DNA of 64,000 nucleotides, taken from NCBI RefSeq assembly GCF_019655855.1, contig NZ_BPFX01000025.1:62001-126000 (forward strand). Direction: 5' to 3'. The position numbers were made by a program, and so were the translations under genes. The DNA comes from Pseudomonas paralcaligenes. GTDB lineage: Bacteria > Pseudomonadota > Gammaproteobacteria > Pseudomonadales > Pseudomonadaceae. This document shows positions 1-11,300 of the stretch, piece by piece (the first letter of the stretch is position 1; each line of letters opens with the position of its first letter). Below the pieces are notes generated by a model. The model was not told the origin of the DNA, searched no databases, and worked only from the letters and a program-made list of their open reading frames with translations.

Positions 1-564
1 TGCCACCCGCACCGCCGGCAGGGAGCTGCCGCCGATCTGCACCTCGCCGACGCCGGTGACCTGCGACAGCTTCTGCGCCAGCACGGTGGCGGCCACGTCG
101 TACAGCTGGCTCTTGCCGAGCACGTCGGAGGTCAGCGACAGCACCATGATCGGCGCCTGGGACGGGTTGAACTTGCGGTAGGTCGGCATGCTGCGCATGC
201 CGCTGGGCAGCAGGTTGCGCGAGGCGTTGATGGCCGCCTGCACCTCGCGGGCGGCGGCGTCCACGTCGCGGCCGATGTCGAACAGGATGATGATCCGCGT
301 GTTGCCCTGGCTGCTGCGGCTGGTCATCTCGCTGATCCCGGCGATGCTGCCGAGCGAGCGCTCCAGCGGCGTGGCCACGCTCGACGCCATGATCTGCGGG
401 CTGGCGCCGGGCAGGTTGGCGTCGACCACGATGGCCGGGAAGTCCATCTTCGGCAGCGGCGCCACCGAGAGCAGGCCGAAGCTCACGGCGCCGAGCAGGA
501 TGATCGCCAGGCTGAGCAGCAGCGTCGCCACCGGGCGCGCGATGAAGGGCGCGGAGAGGTTCAC
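1..564 (-). CDS. muxC: RND efflux pump inner-membrane subunit, MuxC/MdtC-like (3' part cut by window edge)
   Basis: The visible N-terminal 188 codons encode a resistance-nodulation-division transporter that would pump substrates out through a MuxA-type adaptor and an outer-membrane channel. The protein begins [20 protein letters not shown], with the usual first transmembrane helix followed by the periplasmic porter region (motifs like [17 protein letters not shown] and [18 protein letters not shown]). The GTG start at 564 matches where MdtC-type proteins begin, and an AGGGG lies upstream. It follows muxB on the same strand after a 160-bp gap that holds two repeat elements. P. aeruginosa MuxABC-OpmB has the same order of adaptor followed by two different RND subunits. 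The rest of the gene and any OpmB-like channel lie outside the window. Confidence 0.88.
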   Translation of the reverse strand, partial: MNLSAPFIARPVATLLLSLAIILLGAVSFGLLSVAPLPKMDFPAIVVDANLPGASPQIMASSVATPLERSLGSIAGISEMTSRSSQGNTRIIILFDIGRDVDAAAREVQAAINASRNLLPSGMRSMPTYRKFNPSQAPIMVLSLTSDVLGKSQLYDVAATVLAQKLSQVTGVGEVQIGGSSLPAVRVA

Positions 565-575
565 GCCGTGGCCCC

Positions 576-594
576 TGTAGGAGCCAGCTGGCTG
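576..594. repeat. REP-like half element
   Basis: The sequence TGTAGGAGCCAGCTGGCTG has the form of Pseudomonas REP elements (GTAGGAGC followed by a short palindrome). It lies just upstream of the muxC start codon. Confidence 0.5.
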
Positions 595-665
595 TGGTTC
601 GGCACGCCGACGATCGTTGCCTCGGCCGCTTGCAGCAGGTCGGATAAGGACCGAGTGGCCGAGAT

Positions 666-703
666 CCCCCTCACCCCAACCCTCTCCCGGAGGGAGAGGG
701 GGC
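666..703. repeat. CCCTCTCCC/GGGAGAGGG palindromic intergenic repeat
   Basis: A 9-bp perfect inverted repeat (680-688 with 692-700) is preceded by a C-rich CCCTCACCCCAAC stretch. This is the widespread 'ctcaccccaaccctctccc' type of extragenic palindrome seen in many Gammaproteobacteria. It sits between muxB and muxC and could form a hairpin in the operon transcript, but it has no T-run. Confidence 0.6.
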
Positions 704-724
704 GGTTTATGCCAGAGGTTGGCA

Positions 725-3700
725 TCACACCGCCACTCCCGCCGCGCTACGGCCCGAGAAGCGCCGGGCCAGGCGGTCGAACCACAGGTAGATCACCGGC
801 GTGGTGAACAGCGTCAGCACCTGGCTCAGCAGCAGGCCGCCGACCATCACCAGGCCCAGCGGCTGGCGCAGCTCGGCGCCGGAGCCGGTGGCCAGCATCA
901 GCGGCACGGCGCCGAACAGCGCGGCCAGGGTGGTCATCAGGATCGGCCGGAAGCGCAGCAGCGCGGCCTGGTAGATCGCCTCCTGCGGGGTCATGCCCTG
1001 GTGCCGCTCGGCCTCCAGGGCGAAGTCGATCATCATGATCGCGTTCTTCTTGACGATGCCGATCAGCAGGATGATGCCGATGATGGCGATCAGGCCCAGG
1101 TCGTTGCCGGTCAGCAGCAGCGCCAGCAGCGCGCCGACGCCCGCCGAGGGCAGCGTCGAGAGGATGGTGATCGGGTGGATGTAGCTCTCGTAGAGCACGC
1201 CGAGCACGATGTACATGGTGACGATGGCCGCCAGGATCAGCAGCAGCGTGCTCGACAGCGACGCGCGGAACGCCTCGGCGGCGCCCTGGAACTGGCTCTG
1301 GATGCCGGCCGGCATGCCGATGTCGCGCTGCACCCGCTCGATGACCTCGACGGCCTCGCCCAGCGACACCCCGCTGGCGAGGTTGAACGACATGGTCACC
1401 GCCGGGAACTGGCCGATGTGGTTGACCACCAGCGCCGCGGCGCGCTCGTCGACGCGCGCCAGCGAGGCCAGCGGCACCTGCTGGCCGTCGGCAGTGGCGA
1501 CGTGGATCTGCTGCAGCGCCTGCGGGCCGATGCGGCCGCCGTCCTGGCTCTCCAGCACCACGCGGTACTGGCTGGCCTGGGTATAGATGGTGGAGATCTG
1601 GCGCTGGCCGAAGGCGTCGTACAGCGCGTCGTCGATGGCGCTGACGCTTACCCCCAGGCGCGAGGCGGTGTCGCGGTCGATGCTCAGGTACACCTGCAAA
1701 CCGCGGTTCTGCAGGTCGTTGGCCACGTCGATCAGCTCCGGCTGGTCGCTCAGCGCCTCGGTCAGCCTGGGCGTCCATTCTTCCAGCAGGGCGGCGTCCG
1801 GCGACTCCAGGCTGAACTGGAACTGGGTGCGGCTGACCCGGTCCTCGATGGTCAGGTCCTGCACCGGCTGGAGGAACAGCTGGATGCCGGCGACCCTGGC
1901 CAGCTCCGGCCGCAGGCGCTCGATCACCGCGCTGGCGGTGACGTCGCGCTCGGCATGGGGCTTGAGGTTGATCAGCAGGCGGCCGCTGTTGAGGGTGGCG
2001 TTGTCGCCGTCGACGCCGATGTAGGACGACAGGCTGGCCACCGCCGGATCGCGCAGGATGACTTCGCTCAGGCGCTGCTGGCGCTCGCTCATGGCGCGGA
2101 AGGAAATGCTCTGCGGCGCCTCGGAGATGCCCTGGATCACGCCGGTGTCCTGCACCGGGAAGAAGCCCTTCGGCACGGCCAGGTACAGCACCACGGTCAG
2201 CGCCAGGGTGCCGAGGGCGACCAGCAGGGTCAGCGGCTGGTGGCGCAGCACCCAGCGCAGGCCCACCGCGTAGCGCTCGATCAGGCCGTCGATGAAGGCG
2301 CCGCTGGCGCGGTAGAAGCGGCTCTGGTCCTCGTCCTTCTCCTGCTTGAGCAGGCGCGCGCACATCATCGGCGTGAGGGTCAGCGACACCACCAGGGAAA
2401 TCAGGATGGCCACCGCCAGGGTGATGGCGAACTCGCGGAACAGGCGGCCGACCACGTCGGCCATGAACAGCAGCGGGATCAGCACCGCGATCAGCGAGAA
2501 GGTCAGCGAGATCAGGGTGAAGCCGATCTGCTTCGCGCCCTTGAGCGCGGCGTTGAGCGGCGTCTCGCCCTCCTCCAGGTGGCGGGCGATGTTCTCCAGC
2601 ATGACGATGGCGTCGTCGACCACGAAGCCGGTGGCGATGGTCAGCGCCATCAGCGTCAGGTTGTTGACCGAGAAACCGGCCAAGTACATCACGCCGAAGG
2701 TGCCGATCAGCGACAGCGGCACGGCGATGGACGGAATGATCGTGGCCGACACCTTGCGCAGGAACAGGAAGGTCACCAGCACCACCAGGCCGATGGCCAG
2801 CACCAGCTCGAACTGCACGTCGCGCACCGCGGCGCGGATGGTCTGGGTGCGGTCGGTGAGCAGCTTGACCTCGATGTTCGCCGGCATCGACGCGGTGATC
2901 TGCGGCAGCAGCGACTGGATGCGCTCCACCACGTCGATGACGTTGGCGCCGGGCTGGCGCTGGATGCTCAGCAGCACCGTCTGGGTGCGGTCGGCCCAGG
3001 CCGCCAGTCGCTCGTTCTCGGCGCCGTCGATGATGGTCGAGACGTCGCGCAGGCGCAGCGGCGCGCCGTTCTCGTACTTGAGGATCAGGTCCAGGTAGGC
3101 CTCGGCCGACTGCAGCTGGTCGTTGGCGTCCAGCTGCGAGACCCGGGTCGGGCCGTCGAAGTTGCCCTTGGGCTGGTTGACGTTGGACGCCGTGATCAGC
3201 GCGCGCACGTCGGCCAGGTTGAGGCCGTGGCTGGCCAGCGCCTGCGGGTTGACGCGGATGCGCACCGCCTTGCGCTGGCCGCCGGCCAGGCTGACCAGGC
3301 CGACGCCGGTGATCTGCGCGATCTTCTGCGCCATGCGCGTGTCGACCAGGTCGTGCACCTCGGTCAGCGGCATGGTCTCGGAGCTGATCGCCAGGGTCAG
3401 CACCGGCGTGTCGGCCGGGTTGACCTTGTTGTACACCGGAGGCGCCGGCAGGTCGTTGGGCAGCAGGTTGGTCGCCGCGTTGATCGCCGCCTGCACCTCC
3501 TGCTCGGCGACGTCGAGGTTCACCTCCAGGGTGAAGCGCAGGGTGATCACCGAGGCGCCGCCGGAGCTGGTCGAGGACATCTGCTGCAGGCCCGGCATCT
3601 TGCCGAACTGGCGCTCCAGCGGCGCGGTCACCGCGCTGGTCATCACTTCCGGGCTGGCACCCGGGTACAGGGTCAGCACGCGGATGGTCGGGTAGTCCAC

Positions 3701-3817
3701 CTCCGGCAGGGCCGACACCGGCAGCAGCCGGTAGGCGATCAGGCCGCTGAGGAAGATCGCCACCATGATCAGCGTGGTGGCGACCGGCCGCAGGATGAAC
3801 AGGCGGGAGGCGTTCAT
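725..3817 (-). CDS. muxB: RND efflux pump inner-membrane subunit, MuxB/MdtB-like
   Basis: This is a full-length (1030 aa) RND proton/substrate antiporter. It starts [20 protein letters not shown], carries the [19 protein letters not shown] porter motif, and has the TM4 Asp-Asp proton relay in [13 protein letters not shown] (about residue 400). Twelve membrane segments are split by two periplasmic loops, and the cytoplasmic end is short. The start ATG overlaps the muxA stop by 4 nt (ATGA), so adaptor and pump are translationally coupled. MuxB and MuxC type subunits are thought to form a heteromeric trimer. The long open frames on the opposite strand here are GC-driven shadows. Confidence 0.93.
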   Translation of the reverse strand: MNASRLFILRPVATTLIMVAIFLSGLIAYRLLPVSALPEVDYPTIRVLTLYPGASPEVMTSAVTAPLERQFGKMPGLQQMSSTSSGGASVITLRFTLEVNLDVAEQEVQAAINAATNLLPNDLPAPPVYNKVNPADTPVLTLAISSETMPLTEVHDLVDTRMAQKIAQITGVGLVSLAGGQRKAVRIRVNPQALASHGLNLADVRALITASNVNQPKGNFDGPTRVSQLDANDQLQSAEAYLDLILKYENGAPLRLRDVSTIIDGAENERLAAWADRTQTVLLSIQRQPGANVIDVVERIQSLLPQITASMPANIEVKLLTDRTQTIRAAVRDVQFELVLAIGLVVLVTFLFLRKVSATIIPSIAVPLSLIGTFGVMYLAGFSVNNLTLMALTIATGFVVDDAIVMLENIARHLEEGETPLNAALKGAKQIGFTLISLTFSLIAVLIPLLFMADVVGRLFREFAITLAVAILISLVVSLTLTPMMCARLLKQEKDEDQSRFYRASGAFIDGLIERYAVGLRWVLRHQPLTLLVALGTLALTVVLYLAVPKGFFPVQDTGVIQGISEAPQSISFRAMSERQQRLSEVILRDPAVASLSSYIGVDGDNATLNSGRLLINLKPHAERDVTASAVIERLRPELARVAGIQLFLQPVQDLTIEDRVSRTQFQFSLESPDAALLEEWTPRLTEALSDQPELIDVANDLQNRGLQVYLSIDRDTASRLGVSVSAIDDALYDAFGQRQISTIYTQASQYRVVLESQDGGRIGPQALQQIHVATADGQQVPLASLARVDERAAALVVNHIGQFPAVTMSFNLASGVSLGEAVEVIERVQRDIGMPAGIQSQFQGAAEAFRASLSSTLLLILAAIVTMYIVLGVLYESYIHPITILSTLPSAGVGALLALLLTGNDLGLIAIIGIILLIGIVKKNAIMMIDFALEAERHQGMTPQEAIYQAALLRFRPILMTTLAALFGAVPLMLATGSGAELRQPLGLVMVGGLLLSQVLTLFTTPVIYLWFDRLARRFSGRSAAGVAV

Positions 3818-5019
3818 GCGCCGGTCTTCGCCGGGGCCTGCGGGGTGGTCTGGGTGGCGTCGGTGTCGCCGATGATCTGCACCTCGCTGCCGTCCTTGAG
3901 CCGGTCGGTGCCTTCGAGCACCAGACGCTCGCCCTCCTCCAGGCCGTCGCTGATCAGGGTGGTGGCGCCGTCGCTGGCGCCCACCTTGACCGAGCGCACC
4001 ACCACCTTGTCGTTCTGGTCGAGGACGTAGACGAAGGTCCCGCGCGAGCCGAACTGCAGCGCGGCGGAAGGAATCAGCAGCGCGTCGTGGCGGGTCTCCA
4101 CGCGCAGGCGCACATTGACGAACTGGTTGGGGAACAGGCTCTCGTCGGCGTTATCGAAGCGCGCCTTGAGCTTGACCGTGCCGGTGGCGACGTCGATCTG
4201 GTTGTCCAGGCTGTGCAGCACGCCCTCGGCCAGCACGTTCTGCTCGCTGCGGTCGCGCGCCTCGACCTTCAGCTTCTGGTTGTCGCGCACCTTGGCCAAC
4301 ACCGGCGCCAGCTCGTTCTCGGCCAGGGTGAAGTTGACCGAGATCGGCTGCACCTGGGTGATCACCACCAGCGGCATGGTGTCGCCGCTGGTGATCAGGT
4401 TGCCGACGTCCACCTGGCGCAGGCCGAGGCGGCCGGCGATGGGCGCGCGGATACGGGTGAACTCCAGGTTCAGGCGCGCCTCGGCGACCGCCGCCTGGTT
4501 GCTCTTGACCGTGCCCCGGTACTGGCCGACCAGCGCTTCCTGGGTGTCCAGGGTCTGCCGGGCGATGGAGTCCTCGGCGAACAGCCCCTTGTAGCGCGCC
4601 AAGTCGATATCCGCGTTCTTCAGCTGCGCCTGGTTCTGCGCCAGGGCGCCCTCGGCCTGCTGCAGCGCCACCTGGTAGGGACGCGGGTCGATCTGCGCCA
4701 GCAGGTCGCCGGCCTTGACCAGCTGCCCTTCCTCGAACATCAGCTTGACCAGCTCGCCGTCTACCCGGCTGCGCACGTTCACCGTGTTGAGCGCGGTCAC
4801 CGTGCCCAGCGCCTTCAGCTCGACCTCGAAATCGCCGCGGGTGGCGCTGGTCACGCGCACCGGCACCGGACCGCTCCAGGGGCCCGGCGCGCGGGCCTTC
4901 GCCGGCCCCTCCTCGGCCTTGCCGGGCCACAGCCACCAGGCCAGAACAACGGCGGCGATCAGCAGCACGACCAACAGCCATCTACGGGAGGAACGCGAGG
5001 CGGAGCGAGTATCGGACAT
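3814..5019 (-). CDS. muxA: Periplasmic adaptor (membrane fusion protein) of the Mux RND pump
   Basis: The 401-aa protein has an N-terminal membrane anchor ([18 protein letters not shown], residues about 14-31). A biotinyl-lipoyl-like half follows ([20 protein letters not shown]), then an alpha-helical hairpin ([22 protein letters not shown]), the second lipoyl half ([19 protein letters not shown]) and a beta-barrel domain. This is the standard layout of MdtA/MuxA adaptors linking the RND pump to the outer-membrane channel. It is the first gene of the muxABC operon. The ATG follows GGACAT-rich sequence with no strong Shine-Dalgarno, but the start agrees with the family. Confidence 0.92.
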   Translation of the reverse strand: MSDTRSASRSSRRWLLVVLLIAAVVLAWWLWPGKAEEGPAKARAPGPWSGPVPVRVTSATRGDFEVELKALGTVTALNTVNVRSRVDGELVKLMFEEGQLVKAGDLLAQIDPRPYQVALQQAEGALAQNQAQLKNADIDLARYKGLFAEDSIARQTLDTQEALVGQYRGTVKSNQAAVAEARLNLEFTRIRAPIAGRLGLRQVDVGNLITSGDTMPLVVITQVQPISVNFTLAENELAPVLAKVRDNQKLKVEARDRSEQNVLAEGVLHSLDNQIDVATGTVKLKARFDNADESLFPNQFVNVRLRVETRHDALLIPSAALQFGSRGTFVYVLDQNDKVVVRSVKVGASDGATTLISDGLEEGERLVLEGTDRLKDGSEVQIIGDTDATQTTPQAPAKTGA

Positions 5020-5140
5020 GGGGGTGGGAGGTCACTTTTCCTGGGAGGGTGAACGATAAGGACTCTTAGCTGTGGTGCATAGGGTCTTTACCACCCATTT
5101 ACCCTTCCCCGGCGGCACCAAGTGGCTGAGTACAAAAGAA

Positions 5141-5167
5141 AAAAGGCCTGCTGATAGCAGGCCTTTT
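5141..5167 (-). terminator. Rho-independent terminator downstream of tpx
   Basis: A near-perfect hairpin, AAAAGGCCTGCT...AGCAGGCCTTTT, is read on the minus strand just after the tpx stop. It is followed by TTTTCTTTT, a classic intrinsic terminator. It separates tpx from the muxA operon. Confidence 0.9.
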
Positions 5168-5183
5168 CCAGTTGTTGCGGGAC

Positions 5184-5684
5184 TTACTTGAGCGCGTCGA
5201 GGGCCGCGGCGTAGTTCGGCTCGTCGGCGATCTCGCCGACCAGTTCGCTGTGCAGCACCTTGTCCTGCTCGTCCAGCACCACCACCGCGCGGGCGGCGAC
5301 GCCGGCCAGCGGGCCGTTGGCGATGGCCACGCCGTAGTCGGCTAGGAAGCCGGCGCCGCGCATGGTGGACAGGTTGATCACGTTGTCCAGGCCTTCGGCG
5401 CCGCAGAAGCGTGCCTGGGCGAACGGCAGGTCGGCGGAGATGCACAGCACCACGGTGTTGGCCAGCTTGCCGGCCTCGGCGTTGAACTTACGCACGGAGG
5501 TGGCGCAGGTCGGCGTGTCCACGCTCGGGAAGATGTTCAGCACCTTGCGCTTGCCGGCCAGGCTGGCGAGGGTGACGTCGGACAGGTCCTTGGCGACCAG
5601 GCTGAACGCCGGGGCCTGCTGGCCGGCCTGGGGCAGCTGGCCTTCGACCTGGATCGGATTGCCCTTGAGGGTGACTTGAGCCAT
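5184..5684 (-). CDS. tpx: Thiol peroxidase (atypical 2-Cys peroxiredoxin)
   Basis: The 166-aa protein matches Tpx length and sequence. The peroxidatic Cys lies in [15 protein letters not shown] (about residue 60) and the resolving Cys in [12 protein letters not shown] (about residue 94); Tpx enzymes form an intramolecular disulfide between these. It reduces hydroperoxides with thioredoxin in the periplasm or cytoplasm. The start is well placed after AAAGGAAACGTTC. It is monocistronic, with its own terminator. Confidence 0.96.
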   Translation of the reverse strand: MAQVTLKGNPIQVEGQLPQAGQQAPAFSLVAKDLSDVTLASLAGKRKVLNIFPSVDTPTCATSVRKFNAEAGKLANTVVLCISADLPFAQARFCGAEGLDNVINLSTMRGAGFLADYGVAIANGPLAGVAARAVVVLDEQDKVLHSELVGEIADEPNYAAALDALK

Positions 5685-5771
5685 GAACGTTTCCTTTGAG
5701 GATGGGGTGATGGAATACGGTGAACCCGCAGGATAGCCCCTAAGTGGAGTTCTTCGAAAATATCGGCGGCG

Positions 5772-7670
5772 CTACGCCTTGGTCGCTCCTTCACTAGTCT
5801 GTTCAGCCTGCTCTTCATCTTCATTAGCTTCCCGAGTGTTCCACCATGCGTTGAATACCAACCTCAGCCCTACCCACCAGGCATAAACGGATGCCTCAGC
5901 CCGGCAAGCAGTATCGTCAAGAAGCCCGTGAGCCAGTTCGTTGCGGAGGTTGGGACCAAAGGGATCGCAAAACAGCGCCCTCAACTCAAACGCCAGATCA
6001 TCCCCGAAAAGCTCATCGGCTTCAGGCTGTGCCATAAGTGTGCTGAATCCGTTTTCGCTTTCTATCCCCTCCTTGTCGAGAGTTGTTGTAGAGGCTCCGG
6101 CCTGCTTCAAATGAATGCGAACCATATGTTCGATCTGAGGAATCAGTAGATGCAGTGCTACCTCGAAGTCGCCGTCATAACCGGCAAAAAGAGCTTTGCC
6201 GAATAGCACGCTCCTGCCATTTGGCACGATGGGTGAATGCTGTGCAAGCTCAATAAAATCAGCATTACGTATGCGATGCTCCTGACGAAAAACCTCCAAT
6301 GCTGGAAGGATGGAACCTCGCACTGAGATTCCGAGAAACATGGAATAATCTCGAATCATTGATGCCTGAATGGTTCGCTCATCGCTTGCCGATAATTCCG
6401 TAGCCAACATATTTAGTGCGGGCCTCTTGGCAATCACACGTCCATCTCGACTAAAGGTCGTACTCTCAAATATCCATTGCAGTGGAAACTGCCTCATCCG
6501 CTCGATCACACCTTCCCGTAAGGTAGCCACTCGCTCTCCCGGATGAATATTGGCGAGCAGTTTGAGGGCATCGATAGCTGGCTTACAGCTGACTGCTTGA
6601 CGCGCCTGCTTGACAAGCTCGGTAATGTCCACGCCGGGGCTGCGAATTACCCCCATTTCATCGAGCACCTGCTTCCCAGATTTGCTCTGCTTTCGCCGCA
6701 ACTCCGTGATGCGTTCATCCACCCGATAAACCGACCGACATTTACTAGGAATGTCCCGATAAATCTGTATAGCCTTTTCATAAAGACTATTAGCGACCAA
6801 GTTAGATGGCTGTGAATTAGACGACTGAAAAGCGGCCTCCTTAGTATAGGTTTCGGCCTGGGCAACTGTCATTTCTGCGTACTTATTCTGCCGCCCCAGC
6901 CAACGAAACCAATGGGCAGACTCCTCGTAAAATGCTCTAGCCCCAAATACATCACTCCTGCCATCCAGCACGCATGCTATCGATTCCATTTTTTGTGCAA
7001 TATCCAACCCAGCTTCTTTGGCCAAACGGTGATTGCGTAACATCTTGGCCAACTTAACACCAAAAAAACCATCGTCCTCCGTACTTCCCATAAGTGCATT
7101 AAGGGCTTGCCGTAGCAGTGTATCGAGACGGTCACCACTGCCTTTGCCTAAAACCTGGGCTAGAATCAAACCACGCTCCCAACACTCCTGAACACCTCTA
7201 CTCCAGAAATCGGGACTCAGAGGTAGAGCGCGATAGGCATCAATAGCGGCAAGAGCGTGCTGGATATTTCGGGGATTACCCACAAGCCAGAGTAAATCCC
7301 CCAAGCGTGCTTTGAGTAACGAATGGTCAACATGCTCGACTATCTCGGCGAAGAACGACAAGTCTTCAGCGTTGAAGTCCTCGGGTAGTGCAGACCTGCA
7401 GTCATGAAAAACCGCAAACGGCTTGAATGGCTCGGTCAAGCTGCCTGATCGCAGCATCATTGAACAAGCATCGGCCAGCAACCATAGTACCTTGGCATGT
7501 GCTTGGCGATCAGCTTCCATCGCAGACCGAGCTGCTTTGGATAATGCTGTCCATAGTGCTGAATAGTCGGAGCCGTCAGCTGCGACATCCAGCAGGGCTT
7601 CTTTCCAACCGCAAGCTTTGAAGTCTTCAAGAGAGATAGATAGATTTGGTTGATAGCGTAGCTGAGTCAT
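5772..7670 (-). CDS. Large DUF4209-like protein with C-terminal HEPN-type RNxxxH motif
   Basis: This 632-aa protein has no signal peptide or membrane segment. The N-terminal two thirds is helical and repeat-like, without a family I can name. The C-terminal about 110 residues (LFCDPFGPNLRNELAHGLLDD) resemble the DUF4209 family. The RNELAH hexapeptide (about 576-581) fits the RX4-6H signature of HEPN ribonuclease folds. Base composition is far more AT-rich (about half GC) than tpx and tamB on either side, which suggests recent transfer. It stands alone, with an AT-rich 320-bp upstream region. HEPN proteins often act in toxin or antiphage roles, but for this gene that is inference. The function is unknown. 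Confidence 0.7.
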   Translation of the reverse strand: MTQLRYQPNLSISLEDFKACGWKEALLDVAADGSDYSALWTALSKAARSAMEADRQAHAKVLWLLADACSMMLRSGSLTEPFKPFAVFHDCRSALPEDFNAEDLSFFAEIVEHVDHSLLKARLGDLLWLVGNPRNIQHALAAIDAYRALPLSPDFWSRGVQECWERGLILAQVLGKGSGDRLDTLLRQALNALMGSTEDDGFFGVKLAKMLRNHRLAKEAGLDIAQKMESIACVLDGRSDVFGARAFYEESAHWFRWLGRQNKYAEMTVAQAETYTKEAAFQSSNSQPSNLVANSLYEKAIQIYRDIPSKCRSVYRVDERITELRRKQSKSGKQVLDEMGVIRSPGVDITELVKQARQAVSCKPAIDALKLLANIHPGERVATLREGVIERMRQFPLQWIFESTTFSRDGRVIAKRPALNMLATELSASDERTIQASMIRDYSMFLGISVRGSILPALEVFRQEHRIRNADFIELAQHSPIVPNGRSVLFGKALFAGYDGDFEVALHLLIPQIEHMVRIHLKQAGASTTTLDKEGIESENGFSTLMAQPEADELFGDDLAFELRALFCDPFGPNLRNELAHGLLDDTACRAEASVYAWWVGLRLVFNAWWNTREANEDEEQAEQTSEGATKA

Positions 7671-7992
7671 ATTTCACCCGTTGGCTTCAATTTGCTGCAA
7701 CCATAAATTTCGAGGATGTGCTTCTGGGGTCCGAATACAACTGTTGTTGTCGCGGATTTCCTTGTCGGAAACTTGTTGCGCGACGACCATGTTGGAAAAG
7801 AAAAGCGCTGCTGACTTATTACTTAAATCCACTAGTCGAACTCATTGCATTAGTTAGACGCCACCTTTGGCAAGGCATGACGCAAAAAGCATTGGCATGT
7901 CTGTAATGTGCTACCTGTAGAGTAGCCCCTTGATCTAGCATATGAAAATAGATGTCTTACGAAATCTAACGGCCACTGTCGAAAAGTTCTGT
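7671..7992. other. AT-rich intergenic stretch with no supported gene
   Basis: This stretch lies upstream of the DUF4209-like gene and probably holds its promoter on the minus strand. Only short open frames are present and none has a credible start or family resemblance. Confidence 0.5.
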
Positions 7993-8230
7993 CTAAGGTT
8001 TAGCGTACGGATTTTCGAATTCCTTGGGGCTCAGATTTAGTTTCCCGCTGACCACGATCTGCGCGGCCAGGCGCTGGTTGAACGGCGCCAGCAGGGAGAA
8101 ATGGTCCTCGCCCGGTGCCCACAGGCAATGCACTAGCGGGTTGTCCGTGCCGGCCCCTGGCTGCGGTACTGCAGCGGCACGAACACAGTGGCGGGCGGCG
8201 GAAAATGTGCAGCCTATTGAAGCCTGCCCA
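7993..8230 (-). pseudogene. Remnant of an alpha/beta-hydrolase-like C-terminus
   Basis: On the minus strand a frame ends ...LWAPGEDHFSLLAPFNQRLA... and stops at 7993. The G-E-D-H-F-S-L-L pattern resembles the catalytic-His end of alpha/beta hydrolases. No start codon, nucleophile motif or upstream body is visible before the frame degenerates near 8230, so this would be a decayed gene end. The family call rests on one short motif and is weak. Confidence 0.3.
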
Positions 8231-8261
8231 CGATCTCGCGAGAGCAGAAAGTAGACACAGT

Positions 8262-8330
8262 TGTAGGAGCGGCTTCAGCCGCGAAGCCTTTGCTGTGCCA
8301 TCTCGGTTCGCGGCTAAAGCCGCTCCACAA
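8262..8330. repeat. REPIN (inverted pair of Pseudomonas REP elements)
   Basis: TGTAGGAGCGGCTTCAGCC at 8262 is matched by its inverted partner GGCTAAAGCCGCTCCACA ending near 8330, separated by about 20 bp. This is the typical Pseudomonas REP doublet. It lies just downstream of the tamB stop. Confidence 0.85.
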
Positions 8331-8367
8331 TATGGTTTCTCGTATACGGAAGATCGTGAACAGGTTC

Positions 8368-11300
8368 TTAGAAGTCGCGCTTATAGAAGAGGTCGAGCGA
8401 GCTGGCCAGGCCGCTGGCGGCCTCCAGATAGAGGCGGCGGGTCAGGTCGTAGCGCAGCGCGATGGTGTTGGCCGGCTCGAACACGCCGACGCCGTAGCGC
8501 AGGCTGAGCCGCTCGGACAGCCGGCCGCTGGCGACCACGCTGGCCTTCTGCCCGGAGCCAGCGGTGTCCAGCTGGAAGTCGCTGATGCCCAGGCGGCTGG
8601 CGATGTCGCCGGTCACCGAGGCGCTGCCGGCCAGGCCGAGGCCGAGCGCGGCTTCGGCGAGCAGATTGCTGTCCTCGCCGGTGCCGCCCAGCGGGCGACC
8701 GAGCACCAGGTAGGACAGCGCCTGTTCCTCGCTCATCACCGGCTCGGAAAACACCTGGGTACGCGGCTGGGCGGCGTTGCCGCTGATGCGCAGGCCGGCG
8801 GTCACCTCGTCGACCCGACGCACCGCCTCCACGTCGAGGAACGGCTGGTCGATGGGCCCGGTGAACAGCAGCCGCGCACGGCGCACGTCGAGACGCTGGC
8901 CATAGGCCCGGTAGCGGCCCTTGTTCAGGTTGAGTTCGCCGCGGGTATCCAGGTTGTCGCCGATGCGCAGGCGGCCGGCCAGTTCGGCGCCGAGGCCGAA
9001 GCCCTCGAAGGTGAGCTTGTCGCGGCCGACGCTGACCTCGATATCCATGGCCATTTGCAGGCCCTGACGCTGGGGTGCCTGGCGCCCGGCCACCTCGGCG
9101 TCCTCCGAGACGGTCACGGTCGACGGCGGCAACTGGCGGATGCGGATGGCGCCGCGCGGTACGTCCACCTCGCCGGCGATGGCCAGTTGCCCGTCGGCCA
9201 GGCGCGCCACCAGGTTGGGCGCCACCTCCAGATCGGCATAGGGTTCCACCCGCACCGGCAGGCGATCGCCGCGCAGCTGCAGATCGCCATTCAGGTCGCC
9301 GGCGGTCCAGCTCGCCTGGCCGCTGACACTGCCGCGGCCCTGCTCGCCGCTGCGCCAGTCGCCGCGCACCTGCAACTGTTCGCCGGCGATCAGCGCGCGC
9401 AGGGTCAGCTGGGCGATGTCCGTCGGCAGCTGTCCGCCGGACAGTTCGCCGCCGGACAGCGTCAGGTCGCCGTCGATGCGCGGCGCCAGCAGTCCGCCGC
9501 TGAAACGGCCGGCGCCGTTCAACTGGCCGGCCAGGTGCTCGACCCCGGGCAGGAACGGGCGGGCCACGGCCAGGTCGAGCCCGGCCAGGCGGAAGTCGCC
9601 GCTCAGCGGGCGGTCCGCGGGGCGTGGGTCCAGCCGAACCTGCACGTCGAGCGTACCCAGCGGCCCGCCGGAGAAGGCCAGGCGGCTGTCGATGCTCTGC
9701 GGCTTGAGCTGGGTGACCAGGTTCAGCTGCTGGTAGGGGAAGTCCAGCCAGCGGTCGCCCTCGCGCACGCGGTAGGTGCCGCCATCGGCGCTCACCCGCA
9801 GGTCACCGCGGGGGCCGGCCGTCGGCAGGTCCAGTGCGACGTCGGCGGACAGCTGGCCCTGCCAGGCGAAATCGTCGGGCAGCCAAGGCGCCAGGCTGGC
9901 CAGCGGGAAGGCCTGCAGGCGGTAGCGCAGGCGCGGCTCGGGCAGCAGCCGGTTGGTCTCGCCGCAGAAGCTGGCGTCGCCGGAGAGCCAGCAGTGGGCC
10001 CCCAGGGTCAGGCGCCCGTCGGCCAGGCGCTCCACGCTCGCCGGCTGCTGCAGGCGCCAGTCCTGGCCGCCGCTGTGCAGTTCGCCGCTCGCCAGGCGGC
10101 CGTTCCAGCGCCAGCCGGTCTTCTCCTCGCTGAGCCGGCCATCCAGGCCGAGCGCGGCCTGCAGCTTCTCGCCGCGCAGGTCCAGACTCAGGCGTTGCTC
10201 GCGCCGGTCGCCACCACCGCTGGCGGTCAGGGTGCCGAGGTCGGTGTCGCCCAGGCGGATGCCGGAGGCCGTCAGCTGCAGGGTGCCGCGCTGAGCGTCG
10301 TCCAGCCGCGCCGCAAGGTCCAGCCGGCCCAGCTCGCGGTCCTCCAGCCCGAGTGCGCGGCCGTCGAGGGCCAGCCGCCCCTGCGGGGCCTCCAGGCTGC
10401 CGCCGAGGTCGAGGGTGCCGTCGAGCGCGCCACGCAAGCCCGGCCAGAGCTGGCCGAGCCTCGGCGCGGCCAGTTGCAGACGCGCGGCCAACCGCTGGTC
10501 CAGGGTGCCGCTGCCCTGCACCTGGTTGTCGCCCAGGCGCAGCTCCAGGGCGGCGAGCCGCCAGCGTTCGGCGGCGCCGTCGCCCTGGAGGCTGAGCGCC
10601 GCCGGCTGGCCGCGCAGGCGGCCCTTCAAGTCGAGATCGGCGCTGGCGGCCAGCTTGCCGTCGTGCCATTCGCCCTGGCTGCGCAGGCGCCCGGCCAGGG
10701 TGCCAGGCAGTTCGGCCAGCCAATAGGCGGGGTCGAGCCGGTCGACGTCGAGATCGGCGCTCCAGGCGATGCCCTCGGCGAAGCGCAGGACCAGGTCGCC
10801 CTTTATCTCGCCCTGCCCTGCACTCAATTGCAGCGCCGGCAGGCGCACCTGGGTCAGGTCGCCATCGACCGGGGTGGCGAGGCTGAACGCGCCGGCCGGG
10901 CCCAGCAGGTCGGCGTCCACCTGGCCCTGGTAGGCACCGTCGCGATAGCGCAGCTGTACCTGCAGGCGTTGCGCGCTGACCGCTGGCGGTTCGTCGAGGG
11001 GATACAGGCGGGTCCAGGGGAAGTCGTGCCAGTCCAGCCGGGCGTCCGCCGCGAAGGTTTCGCGCCAGTCGAGCGTGCCGGCCAGAGCCGCGTTGCGGCC
11101 TTCGCCGGCTTCCAGGCGCAGGGCCGCGATCTCGGCGCCGGCAGCATCGACCCGGCCCTTGAGGGTGACGCCCACCGCACCGCCCTCGCCCGGCAGGCTG
11201 GCGCCGCCCTCCACCCGGTAGCCGTCGGCGAGATTGCCGCTGGCATTGAGCATGACGTGGTCCAGGCGCAGGGTGTCCGGCAGCTCGGCGCTGGCCTTGA

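Noticed and set aside
617..4030. Very long open frame on the plus strand opposite muxB (and similar ones opposite tamB at 8290-11745, vgrG at 52798-55101)
   Set aside because: His/Arg/Gln- or Ala-rich low-complexity translations with no domain; they are antisense shadows of high-GC genes on the minus strand.
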